Shown here: positions 31,704 through 40,180 of the stretch, piece by piece
Layout of the letters: each line of letters begins with the position of its first letter
Numbering within the stretch: the stretch's first letter is position 1
Assembly (NCBI RefSeq): GCF_001635455.1
Contig: NZ_LWEH01000140.1
Location: forward strand, 101,437 to 165,436
DNA from: Vibrio sp. HI00D65
GTDB taxonomy: Bacteria > Pseudomonadota > Gammaproteobacteria > Enterobacterales > Vibrionaceae
Length of the DNA stretch: 64,000 bases
Direction: 5' to 3'
Notes under the pieces: model-generated
The model's input: the letters and a program-made list of their open reading frames with translations, nothing else
Told to the model about the DNA's origin: nothing
Databases searched by the model: none
Translations under genes and position numbers: made by a program

Positions 31704-31784
31704 ATCAGTACCTATTTCTGAGTGAGTCCAACTGCTCTTAAATTCAGGCAGTTAAACTATAATTAATCTGTGGTTCGAGGTTGG

Positions 31785-31813
31785 ATAAAGAAAAGCCCCA
31801 ATGGTGTGGGGCT
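31785..31813 (-). terminator. Terminator-like hairpin between fliG and fliH
   Basis: Minus strand: a 7-bp perfect GC-rich stem (AGCCCCA/TGGGGCT) with a 6-base loop, followed by TTTCTTT, 16 bp past the fliG stop. It lies inside what is normally a single fliEFGHIJ operon, so it may attenuate distal genes or act as an RNA 3'-end processing site. Confidence 0.65.
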
Positions 31814-31828
31814 GTTGAGGTTTCTGTA

Positions 31829-32890
31829 TTAAAGGAACTCATCGGCGCCACCAGACAGCATAATCTCGCCACTGTCTGCCATCTTCCTCGCAATACCCAA
31901 AATCTCTTTCTGAGCTGCTTCTACGTCAGAGACTTTCACTGGCGGCATCGCCTCAATATCGTCTCTCATCATATCGGCAGCACGTTTAGACATGTTCTTG
32001 TAGATCTTCTCACGTAGGCCTTCATCAGCACCTTTAAGTGCTTTCTGGAGAACGTCTTGTGGTACGTCACGTAGCAGTTTCTGAACGCCTTGGTCATCCA
32101 CTTCAATAAGGTTTTCAAAGACAAACATAAGATCTTGAATCTGCGTTGCCATGTCTTCGTCTTGATCGCGGATTTGATCCATCAAGACACCTTCTACGTT
32201 ATTATCCATGTAGTTCATGATCTCTGCCGCTGCCTTCAGACCGCCAATTTTAGCTGCTTGGGCACCAGCTTGACCCGCGAATTGTTTCTCCATGATTTCA
32301 TTCAACTCAGCAAGCGCCGAAGGTTGAACTTCTTCAAGATTGGCAATACGCATCATCAGATCTAGACGTACACGTTCAGGGAACTGAGACAGAATCTCAG
32401 CAGACTGATCGGCCTCTAAGTAAGACAACACGATGGTTTGAATCTGCGGGTGCTCGTTAATGATGATACTTGCCACCTGACGAGGGTCCATCCACTTAAG
32501 AGAATCCAAGCCTTTTGAACCGGTTCCTAGAAGGATTTGGTCGACAAGGTTGTTGGCCTTGTCTTCACCCAGAGCAGCCACCAACGCATTACGCATGAAG
32601 TCTTCACTGCCCATACCGATGTTGGTGTACTTCTGAATATCATCTAAGAAAGCACGGTGCACAGCGCCGACTTTTTCTTGAGACAAATCTGTTGCACGAG
32701 CCATTGCACTACCCACACGTTGAACCTGCTTAGGTTCTAGATGGCGAATAATTCCGGCCGCGTCCTCTTCGTTCAAACTTAGCAATAAGATCGCAGCACG
32801 TTCATCGCCTGAGATAGAGCCGATATCCACACTTGAGACATCAAGCACTTCACCGCCTTCAGATTGTTGTGGAACAATTTCGTTAGCCAT
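31829..32890 (-). CDS. fliG: Flagellar motor switch protein FliG
   Basis: C-ring protein that contacts the stator and FliF. The 353-residue protein contains the N-terminal FliF-binding region, the central domain with its EHPQTIA-type motif (here NEHPQIQTIVLSYL) and the C-terminal torque helix region with charged residues (DQGVQKLLRDVPQDVLQKAL, MSKRAADMMRDD). It overlaps fliF by 8 bp. Confidence 0.96.
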   Translation of the reverse strand: MANEIVPQQSEGGEVLDVSSVDIGSISGDERAAILLLSLNEEDAAGIIRHLEPKQVQRVGSAMARATDLSQEKVGAVHRAFLDDIQKYTNIGMGSEDFMRNALVAALGEDKANNLVDQILLGTGSKGLDSLKWMDPRQVASIIINEHPQIQTIVLSYLEADQSAEILSQFPERVRLDLMMRIANLEEVQPSALAELNEIMEKQFAGQAGAQAAKIGGLKAAAEIMNYMDNNVEGVLMDQIRDQDEDMATQIQDLMFVFENLIEVDDQGVQKLLRDVPQDVLQKALKGADEGLREKIYKNMSKRAADMMRDDIEAMPPVKVSDVEAAQKEILGIARKMADSGEIMLSGGADEFL

Positions 32891-34625
32891 CTGCCATCCA
32901 ATTCTTAACTACTTGAGCTGCTAGCTCTGGTTCATTCGCTACAAGTGCACGTACTGCTTTCAGCACGTCTTCATCTTTGTGAAGGTTCGGTAAGTCGATG
33001 CTTGAACCAAATTCAAACAGCTCGCCACCTTCAATGTCACCACCAATTAGGCTGGTCTCGCCATCGGCACCAATTGGCATGCCGTCTGGGCCGTACATCT
33101 GGTCATCACTGTCTGCGGCTGGGTTAAGCAGTTTCTTCATCGCTGGACGAACAAGAACTAACACCACCACAATAATAACCAACGCGCTTGCAAACCAACG
33201 TACCCAATCATTGAAGTTAGGGTGTTCCCAAATTGGTACATCAGGAACCACATCTGTGATTTGTGGTGCGAACTGCATGCTTAATACATTCAATAAATCA
33301 CCGCGGCTTTCATCAAAACCGACCGTACCAATAAGTACTTGGCGAATCGCGTTGATTTCGCTAGCAGGGATTGGCGTGTGCACCACTTCACCCGTATCTG
33401 GGTTGATGGATTGACGATCTTTAATCGCTACCGATACCGTTTGACGGTTCACCGTACCAGTCTGCTTACGCTCGTGGCTGATAGTGGTGTCTAATTCGAA
33501 GTTTCGCGTCGCTTCTTTATGAACAGAGCCCTGACCAGTCATCGCGCCATCTTTCATCTGAGCCACATCTTGAGGGATAGACGCATCTGATGGAGGCTGA
33601 TTGCTCAAAGCCCCCGGAATACCAGCGACAGTGTTGCCGTTGTTGTAATCTTCTAGGGTGTATTCGCTTCGCGTTGCCGGTGTGTTAGGATCGAAACGTT
33701 TTCTGGTTTGCTCAACTGCGTTGAAGTCGAGCTGAATATCAACCTGAGCCGTGTAGTTTCCAAAACCAAGGATAGGAATCAAGATAGAGTCAATTTTCTC
33801 ACGCAGTGCTTGTTCTTGGTTGCGCTCTAACTCATGTTCTTTACGACGCGCTGCTGATGTTGGGTCTTCAGAACCAGAACTCAGCAGTCTACCATGCTGA
33901 TCTGTCACGGTAATTCGTGAAGTATTCATTCCCGGAACCGCACTGGCGACCATATCAACAATAGATTCGACTTCTTGCTGCTTGAGGTTAGTACCCGTTT
34001 TTAGTGTTAAAAAAACTGAAGCAGAGGCTTCTTGATTATGACGGACAAAAACACTTTGTTTAGGCAAAGCCAATAGGACATGAGCCTTGCGTACTGGCTG
34101 CATCTCTTCAAAAACCGCCTCCAACTGCCGTTCACGGCTCAACTTGAGGCGCTCTTGCTCTAAACGCTGTGAGACTCCAAAGCCCATATCTTGCATAAGA
34201 ATGTCATCACCTTCTCTTGTCTCCTGGTTCAAGCCAGCTCGAACCATATTAAGCTTCAGAGAATTATATTCACTCGCAGGTACAGAGATAGTATTGCCTT
34301 CAAGTGAATATTCGATCTTTTGCTGATCTAAGTAGTCAAGAACTGGGATCAATTCTTCTGTTTCGTAAGCCCCTAATGGACGCATTTCTGGCTCTTTTAC
34401 CCAGAAAAACAGCATCACAATAAGCGCGACACAGATTGAGATAGACAGCACTAAGACAACCTGACGAAGTAAATCTAGGTCACCTACGGCCATATCAAAT
34501 TTAGATGAACTACGTTCACCTAGATCGGGATTTTGCCCTTCTCCGTCCAGCTCAGCACTCGCAATGAGTGCGTGGTCGTTACCATCGCTCACGGTTAAAT
34601 CTGTTGTTTGACTATTATCTGCCAC
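32883..34625 (-). CDS. fliF: Flagellar MS-ring protein FliF
   Basis: Forms the MS ring in the inner membrane. The 580-residue protein has a cytoplasmic N-terminal extension, a first membrane helix (about residues 54-74), ring-building periplasmic domains (for example EYNSLKLNMVRAGLNQETRE and VLLALPKQSVFVRHNQEASA), a second membrane helix (about 455-475) and the C-terminal FliG-binding segment. The start is GTG at 34625, 16 bp after the fliE stop. Confidence 0.95.
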   Translation of the reverse strand: MADNSQTTDLTVSDGNDHALIASAELDGEGQNPDLGERSSSKFDMAVGDLDLLRQVVLVLSISICVALIVMLFFWVKEPEMRPLGAYETEELIPVLDYLDQQKIEYSLEGNTISVPASEYNSLKLNMVRAGLNQETREGDDILMQDMGFGVSQRLEQERLKLSRERQLEAVFEEMQPVRKAHVLLALPKQSVFVRHNQEASASVFLTLKTGTNLKQQEVESIVDMVASAVPGMNTSRITVTDQHGRLLSSGSEDPTSAARRKEHELERNQEQALREKIDSILIPILGFGNYTAQVDIQLDFNAVEQTRKRFDPNTPATRSEYTLEDYNNGNTVAGIPGALSNQPPSDASIPQDVAQMKDGAMTGQGSVHKEATRNFELDTTISHERKQTGTVNRQTVSVAIKDRQSINPDTGEVVHTPIPASEINAIRQVLIGTVGFDESRGDLLNVLSMQFAPQITDVVPDVPIWEHPNFNDWVRWFASALVIIVVVLVLVRPAMKKLLNPAADSDDQMYGPDGMPIGADGETSLIGGDIEGGELFEFGSSIDLPNLHKDEDVLKAVRALVANEPELAAQVVKNWMADG

Positions 34626-34641
34626 TACTTAAATACCCAAC

Positions 34642-34953
34642 TTATACCGGCATATTCATAAGCTCTTTATACGACTCAACCAACTTATTTCTAATTTGAA
34701 TTGTCGCTTCAAAGGCCACACTAGATTTATTGCGAGCAATCATCACCTCAGACAGCGACACACTTTGGTCACCGCTATCAAAACGAGTTTGAAGATCCCC
34801 TGAGGTCTTTTGCAATGAGTTCACATTGTTGATGGCTTGCGTCAGCATGTTGCCGAAGTCTGCACCGACCGTTTGTCCTGTCGCAGCAAGGCGCGAGCTC
34901 GCAGCTTCGGCCATCATTGCCTGCATTTCGCCATGTAAACCATCTATTCTCAT
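34642..34953 (-). CDS. fliE: Flagellar hook-basal body protein FliE
   Basis: Adaptor between the MS ring and the rod. The 103 residues include the family features DFGNMLTQAINNVNSLQKTS and LSEVMIARNKSSVAFEATIQIRNKLVE-type C-terminal half ending YKELMNMPV. First gene of the fliE-fliJ operon, behind a near-perfect sigma-54 promoter. Confidence 0.95.
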   Translation of the reverse strand: MRIDGLHGEMQAMMAEAASSRLAATGQTVGADFGNMLTQAINNVNSLQKTSGDLQTRFDSGDQSVSLSEVMIARNKSSVAFEATIQIRNKLVESYKELMNMPV

Positions 34954-35008
34954 TTACTACCTCAAGGAGTCAAATTTATGACTATCTATTTTGCTGTATT
35001 ATTGACGC

Positions 35009-35024
35009 AGCAATTAGCGTGCCA
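35009..35024 (-). promoter_or_regulatory. Sigma-54 promoter upstream of fliE
   Basis: Minus-strand TGGCACGCTAATTGCT matches the -24/-12 consensus TGGCACG-N4-TTGCW at every fixed position, about 55 bp upstream of the fliE start. This is the strongest sigma-54 site in the window. Confidence 0.9.
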
Positions 35025-35085
35025 TACCTAAAACGACTAGACACCCAATTACACTAGTCAGAAAGCTTACACTACTAATCAGTGT

Positions 35086-36495
35086 TTAGTTTGGGATATC
35101 TATTCCAGCATCGCGCATTTTTGCTAATTTATAGCGCAATGTACGAGGGCTAATACCTAGTTTCTCAGCCATATCTTTACGTCGGCCATTACATACGATC
35201 AAAGTTTCGAGGATAATCGCATACTCTTGATCTCTCAGCTCATTCCCTAACCCTTCACTGCTTGAAGCGATTTTATTAACCGGGCTTGCTTCTGCAATAG
35301 GCTTGATATCCGGCGTTGCTACATCGCTACCTTCTACAATCTTCTGTAAACCACCAGCATCTTGCCAATCAATCCCTTCAAGTAGAATATGCTCACAAGA
35401 AATTTTTTCTTCTTCGCTCAGAATCAAGGCACGCTGCACGACATTATCAAGCTCACGGACGTTCCCCGGCCACGGATAATTGACGAGTTTGCTGATCGCT
35501 TGAGTTGACATAACCGGTACTGGCATACCCAGTTTGGTACAGTGGCGCTCAACCAAGTGCTTCGCCAAAGGCTCAATATCACCTTTACGTTCACACAGTG
35601 GAGGCCAAGAAATTGGGAAAACATTCAAACGGTAGTACAAGTCTTCACGGAAATTACCCTCAGACACATACTGCTTGAGGTCTCGGTTACTGGTCGCGAG
35701 TACACGAACATCAAGTTTAATACTCTTGCGACTACCTAAACGCTCAACTTCACGCTCTTGCAGCACACGGAGTAACTTAGCTTGTAGGCCAAGGTCCATT
35801 TCACTGATTTCATCGAGTAAAATAGTACCGCCTTGAGCTTGTTCAAACTTACCCGGACACGCCTGAATAGCGCCAGTAAATGCGCCTTTCTCGTAACCGA
35901 ACAGAGTCGCTTCCAACATATTGTCAGGAATTGCAGCACAGTTAATCGCGACAAACGGACCATCTTTACGGTTAGAGGCATTGTGGATGTAGCGTGACAT
36001 CACTTCTTTACCTGAACCACTTGGGCCAAGAATCATAACATTTGCGTCCGTTTTGGCCACTTTATCGGCCAGCATCATTAGTTTGATACTTTTCTCATCG
36101 GCAACGATGGCATCACCATTGTCGTCCGACTTAACGGGAGCGTAACGGCTCACCATATTTAGCAGTACTTCCGGCGCAAATGGCTTTGCCATGTAATCGA
36201 TAGCGCCCTCTTTCATTGCAGCAACGGCATCTTCGATGTTGGCATAAGCTGTCATCAACAATACTGGGAGATTCGGCCAATGCTGCTTGATGTTTCTTAA
36301 TAGTGCTAATCCGCCCATACCTGCCATCTGAACATCAGAGACAACGATATCAACAGAATTCGATTTTAGTTTGACCAGAGCATCTTCAGCACAATCTGCT
36401 TCTAGCCACTCATAGCCAGCAAGCGCGAGTGTATCGACAAGGGCCTCACGTAGACCTTCATCATCTTCGACGATTAACACTTTGCTTTGAGCCAT
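35086..36495 (-). CDS. flrC: FlrC, sigma-54-dependent response regulator
   Basis: NtrC-type activator of class III flagellar genes. The 469-residue protein has a receiver domain with phospho-acceptor Asp54 (VSDVQMAGMGG), an AAA+ domain (Walker A GPSGSGKE, the sigma-54 contact loop GAFTGA, Walker B GGTILLDEI) and a C-terminal Fis-type helix-turn-helix (KDMAEKLGISPRTLRYKL). It follows flrB by 33 bp and shares its sigma-54 promoter. Confidence 0.95.
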   Translation of the reverse strand: MAQSKVLIVEDDEGLREALVDTLALAGYEWLEADCAEDALVKLKSNSVDIVVSDVQMAGMGGLALLRNIKQHWPNLPVLLMTAYANIEDAVAAMKEGAIDYMAKPFAPEVLLNMVSRYAPVKSDDNGDAIVADEKSIKLMMLADKVAKTDANVMILGPSGSGKEVMSRYIHNASNRKDGPFVAINCAAIPDNMLEATLFGYEKGAFTGAIQACPGKFEQAQGGTILLDEISEMDLGLQAKLLRVLQEREVERLGSRKSIKLDVRVLATSNRDLKQYVSEGNFREDLYYRLNVFPISWPPLCERKGDIEPLAKHLVERHCTKLGMPVPVMSTQAISKLVNYPWPGNVRELDNVVQRALILSEEEKISCEHILLEGIDWQDAGGLQKIVEGSDVATPDIKPIAEASPVNKIASSSEGLGNELRDQEYAIILETLIVCNGRRKDMAEKLGISPRTLRYKLAKMRDAGIDIPN

Positions 36496-36528
36496 AGGGT
36501 TCTCCAGTGTAAATTCAGTTAAAACTTA

Positions 36529-37569
36529 TTAGTCTTCAGTAGAAGCGTTTCTTTCTAGTGGCAAGCACATGGTAAAGCATGCGCCGTCACCCTCTTCTGA
36601 TATCAATTCCAATCGGCCTTCGTGTGCTCGACATACCATTTGTACAACCGCCAAGCCTAAGCCTGTACCTTGCGAGCGAGTGGTAAAGAATGGTTCCATG
36701 ATTTTACCTTGAAGCTCTCTCGGTACGCCGGGACCACTGTCTTGTACTGATATCTTAAGCTCGCCGTTGACCGGCCTAAAAAACACATCTATTTGTGATT
36801 CTTTGCCGGCAATTTGAACCGCATTCAAAACGAGATTACTCAAAGCAGAGGCAATCGCGTTGGCATTGCCGAACATTTGAGTCAGTTCGCCTTCCACTTC
36901 TTGGCAGTAATCAATTTTGTTCGATTTCAACGCCGCTTCGACCATTGGCTGAAACTCTGTGATCAATTCAGCCACAGTAAAAGGTTTCACCACCTTGTTA
37001 TCGCCGCCCTTAGCAAATAACAGCATGTCATTGACTTGCTTCTCTAAGTCATGAAGTCTATCCATGAGCTTAGATTGAAAACGTGTCTTCGTTGCCGCTG
37101 GTAGATTCGGTGCGGCAAGGTTTGACGCATACAACATCGCGCTAGAAAGCGGTGTACGAACCTGGTGAGCAAGTGACGCCACCATTCTGCCTAATGACGA
37201 CAAACGCTGAAGATCACTAACCCGTGATTGCAGCAAACGCGTCTCAGTCAGATCGGTAATCAAAATCAGCTGACCTGTGGTAGACGCAGAAATAGCCAAA
37301 CGTACCTTTCGACCGTTCTTTAATGAGATCTCATGACCATCATCGTCTTTTGGATCAAAAGCACTTTGGATAACAGAAAACCACTTTTCTCCAACTAACT
37401 CTACGCCAAGAATGCGGTGCGCTTCAGGGTTTGCTTCTCTTACTTCACCATGGGTATCTAGCAAGATAACACCAGCGGGCATAACATCGAGCACTTGCTT
37501 GTAACGCTCAACCTGTTGTTCAACAGAATCTAAGTGTGATTGATTTTCTGGTTCGTTAGAAACGTGCAT
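36529..37569 (-). CDS. flrB: FlrB, flagellar sensor histidine kinase
   Basis: Cytoplasmic kinase that phosphorylates FlrC. The 346 residues contain a PAS-like domain (about residues 20-110, YKQVLDVMPAGVILLDTHGE), HisKA with the phospho-acceptor His (SLAHQVRTPLSSAML) and a HATPase domain (N box ALSNLVLNAVQIA, G1 VQDSGPGVP, G2 QGTGLGLAVVQ). No membrane segments. First gene of the flrBC operon. Confidence 0.95.
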   Translation of the reverse strand: MHVSNEPENQSHLDSVEQQVERYKQVLDVMPAGVILLDTHGEVREANPEAHRILGVELVGEKWFSVIQSAFDPKDDDGHEISLKNGRKVRLAISASTTGQLILITDLTETRLLQSRVSDLQRLSSLGRMVASLAHQVRTPLSSAMLYASNLAAPNLPAATKTRFQSKLMDRLHDLEKQVNDMLLFAKGGDNKVVKPFTVAELITEFQPMVEAALKSNKIDYCQEVEGELTQMFGNANAIASALSNLVLNAVQIAGKESQIDVFFRPVNGELKISVQDSGPGVPRELQGKIMEPFFTTRSQGTGLGLAVVQMVCRAHEGRLELISEEGDGACFTMCLPLERNASTED

Positions 37570-37606
37570 GTCAAAAATGTGCCTCAGATACTAAAACAGC
37601 CTGACA

Positions 37607-37623
37607 TGCACAAAACGAGCCAG
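37607..37623 (-). promoter_or_regulatory. Sigma-54 promoter upstream of flrBC
   Basis: Minus-strand CTGGCTCGTTTTGTGCA: GG and GC are 10 bases apart; TGGC is exact and the -12 box reads GTGCA instead of TTGCA. It lies about 38 bp upstream of the flrB start and agrees with known FlrA control of flrBC. Confidence 0.75.
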
Positions 37624-37753
37624 GCTATTTGCTTTATTTATCAAATAGTTAAGCAAGCAACAACTCGACTATGGTTTATCTTATCGCTTAGCTAAAGTGA
37701 ACGATTAGCTAAAAACTTCGTGTTTGTTTTTTCGTTTTTCGAAAAGCAGAACA

Positions 37754-39220
37754 CTAACGCTGCAGATTGTATTTACGCATTTTCTCAACCAGAGTGGTTC
37801 TTCGCATGCCTAACATGTCTGCCGCTCGAGCAACAATACCGCTCTGCGCTTCCAAGGCTTGATTGATCATATTCACTTCCATATCAGCGAGCAGCTCTTT
37901 CAGGTTAACCCCTTCTGGTGGTAATTCCTGAGGTGCATTCGCGTTGTCAGTCATATCATCTTGCTGATCGAAGCTGAAATCTTCCGAAAACAGGTCGGCT
38001 AACGCGTCACGCTCTTGCTCTTCCTCAGACACAAAGCTACTAAACTCTGGTTGGAATTCAGGAATATCACTGTATCGATACTTAGTTGGTAGGTGGTTTA
38101 CGTCCACTAAGCTATTCGGGTAGAGAATAACCATACGTTCCACCAAGTTCGCCAGTTCACGTACGTTACCTGGCCAGTCATGTTCCATAAGAGAGTTAAT
38201 CGCGCGAGGCGTAAAGCAGATAGGCATGCTACCTTCCGCTTCCATTCTCGTCATAAGTTCCTGAAGAAGAAGAGGAATGTCTTCTTTACGCACTTGTAAT
38301 GCCGGCATTTCAATCGGGAACACGTTCAAGCGGTAGTAAAGATCTTCACGGAATGAATCATCGTCGATCATATCTTCAAGGTTACGGTGTGTGGCCGCAA
38401 TCACTCGAACGTTCGCCTGAATAGTACAATTGCCACCTACGCGTTCAAAGCATCGCTCTTGTAATACGCGTAACAGCTTAACTTGCATAGCCATTGGCAT
38501 GTCGCCAATTTCATCAAGGAATAGTGTGCCACCTTCAGCTAACTCAAAACGCCCTTTACGTGCGGTAATTGCGCCAGTAAATGCGCCCTTTTCATGACCG
38601 AAAAGTTCACTCTCCAACAAATCTGGCGGGATTGCGCCACAGTTCACTGGAACAAACGGGCCAGAGCGGCGCTTTGAATGATAATGGATGTTACGTGCAA
38701 CCACCTCTTTACCGGTCCCGGACTCACCAAGAATCATTACATTCGCTTCAGTAGAGGAGACTTGTTCAATAAGGTGACGAACTTCTTGAATACCTGCACT
38801 TTGACCCACTAGGCTGCGAAACAGTGTGTTCTTGCGCGCTGAAGAGACAACTTGAACCCCTTTGCGACCTAGGAAATCTTTGCAGTGTCTTAATGCGTCA
38901 CTTAACTGGGGGTAGTTTAGGGGCAGCTCGAGTTCACCAACAAAATTGGTAAGCTCATCAACAGGATGGTTGTTTTTGCCAATCACAAGCAAAGGGATAT
39001 GATTCGCGTGAACAAGCTTATCATTCAGTGATGCGTTGAAGCATTTACCTTTTATTGAGCCGATAATGCAACCTGCCCACTGCAATGACCAGTCGACTTT
39101 GCGCGCTTGTTCAGAGCTGATAACTTCGCAGCTCTCTCCTACAAACTCTAATATTGTGCTTAAATTGTGACGATCTTGAGCGTTATCGTCTACGACAAGC
39201 AGTTTTGCCAAACCTTGCAT
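37754..39220 (-). CDS. flrA: FlrA, master flagellar activator
   Basis: Sigma-54-dependent enhancer-binding protein at the top of the vibrio flagellar hierarchy; its activity is lowered by c-di-GMP in V. cholerae. The 488 residues have a FleQ-type receiver-like domain that lacks the usual phospho-Asp pattern, an AAA+ domain (Walker A GESGTGKE, loop GAFTGA, Walker [12 protein letters not shown]) and a C-terminal helix-turn-helix ([19 protein letters not shown]). It is followed by flrBC after 184 bp. Confidence 0.95.
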   Translation of the reverse strand: MQGLAKLLVVDDNAQDRHNLSTILEFVGESCEVISSEQARKVDWSLQWAGCIIGSIKGKCFNASLNDKLVHANHIPLLVIGKNNHPVDELTNFVGELELPLNYPQLSDALRHCKDFLGRKGVQVVSSARKNTLFRSLVGQSAGIQEVRHLIEQVSSTEANVMILGESGTGKEVVARNIHYHSKRRSGPFVPVNCGAIPPDLLESELFGHEKGAFTGAITARKGRFELAEGGTLFLDEIGDMPMAMQVKLLRVLQERCFERVGGNCTIQANVRVIAATHRNLEDMIDDDSFREDLYYRLNVFPIEMPALQVRKEDIPLLLQELMTRMEAEGSMPICFTPRAINSLMEHDWPGNVRELANLVERMVILYPNSLVDVNHLPTKYRYSDIPEFQPEFSSFVSEEEQERDALADLFSEDFSFDQQDDMTDNANAPQELPPEGVNLKELLADMEVNMINQALEAQSGIVARAADMLGMRRTTLVEKMRKYNLQR

Positions 39221-39343
39221 AAGTAGGAATTATTGCCTTTATTTTGGTGCGATGCGGAAAAACGGTGAGCAACGTAATCCATAAAATTTAGAATTCTATC
39301 TGTGATCATGGTTTACGAGGACAAATTTATGAAATCAGCAACG

Positions 39344-39372
39344 AAAAAAGCCATTAGGCTATCTAATGGCTT
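39344..39372 (-). terminator. Terminator after fliS
   Basis: Minus strand: a 9-bp perfect stem (AGCCATTAG/CTAATGGCT) with a 5-base loop, followed by TTTTTTCG, 75 bp past the fliS stop. It separates the flaG-fliS run from flrA. Confidence 0.88.
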
Positions 39373-39448
39373 CTATTTTATTTGATTAAAAAAATAAGGC
39401 AACCAACCAATTAGCGGATCTAAGGTTGGCTAAAACAGCAATTTTTCT

Positions 39449-39859
39449 TTAAATACCGACTTCAGCTGACGTCAAGTTGTGATATTCATTCGGAATTTGG
39501 TCCCAAGCACTCTTAATTTCGCGAATAATATCGATAACATCATCAATAGGCTGAGGGTCATTTTTGTGATTTGCCGCAGAAATTTGCGTGATCATGAACT
39601 CATAAAGTTGATCTAGGTTTTTCGCAATATCACCACCATCGTCCATAGAAAGGCAGCTGCGTAGGCTAATAATGATATCTAGAGCCTTGCCAAGACGCTC
39701 ACCTTTAACAGGAATATTGCCCGCTTGCATTGCCGCTTTACCTTGGATCAAACGCTCGATCGCGCCCGCCATCAGCATTTGCACAATCTTATGCGGTGAG
39801 GCAGCCGTTAACTGACTATCCACTGATACCTTTTTATATGCCTGTAAAGAACCGCGCAT
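39449..39859 (-). CDS. fliS: Flagellin export chaperone FliS
   Basis: Cytoplasmic chaperone that binds the flagellin C-terminus and prevents early polymerisation. The 136-residue helical protein begins with family motifs (LQAYKKVSVDSQLTAASPHKIVQML) and keeps the LYEFMITQISAANHK region. It lies 12 bp after flaI. Confidence 0.94.
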   Translation of the reverse strand: MRGSLQAYKKVSVDSQLTAASPHKIVQMLMAGAIERLIQGKAAMQAGNIPVKGERLGKALDIIISLRSCLSMDDGGDIAKNLDQLYEFMITQISAANHKNDPQPIDDVIDIIREIKSAWDQIPNEYHNLTSAEVGI

Positions 39860-39871
39860 AGTAAACCTCTT

Positions 39872-40177
39872 CTATAAAAACTTTTTGTATTGTTGAACTG
39901 ACTTGGCACCGTGTCGGTACTTGTGCAGGTTTTTCCCTACCCGACCAGTTTCAGACTGCATCAATTCGACTAATTGTCTTGTTCTCGAAATGGCTTCAAA
40001 CCACTCCGAACTTTGCTTAACGTCAGGGTATGAATCGATGAATTGAAGCACGTTTTGCAATAACTGTTCTCTGTTATCGACAAGTGTCGCTATTTCTTCA
40101 GCATTTATTTCACTAAATTCGAGCTTAGAGATAATTAATTGATCTAGTTCACAAAGCTCTTGAAGCTGATTGGTCAT
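39872..40177 (-). CDS. flaI: FlaI, vibrio FliT-like flagellar protein
   Basis: Small helical protein found between fliD and fliS in vibrios, in the position that FliT (the FliD chaperone) holds in enteric bacteria. The 101 residues are charged and predicted all helix (for example AEEIATLVDNREQLLQNVLQ), ending in a basic tail. A chaperone role is inferred from position and size only. It starts 3 bp after the fliD stop. Confidence 0.85.
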   Translation of the reverse strand: MTNQLQELCELDQLIISKLEFSEINAEEIATLVDNREQLLQNVLQFIDSYPDVKQSSEWFEAISRTRQLVELMQSETGRVGKNLHKYRHGAKSVQQYKKFL

Positions 40178-40180
40178 CTA

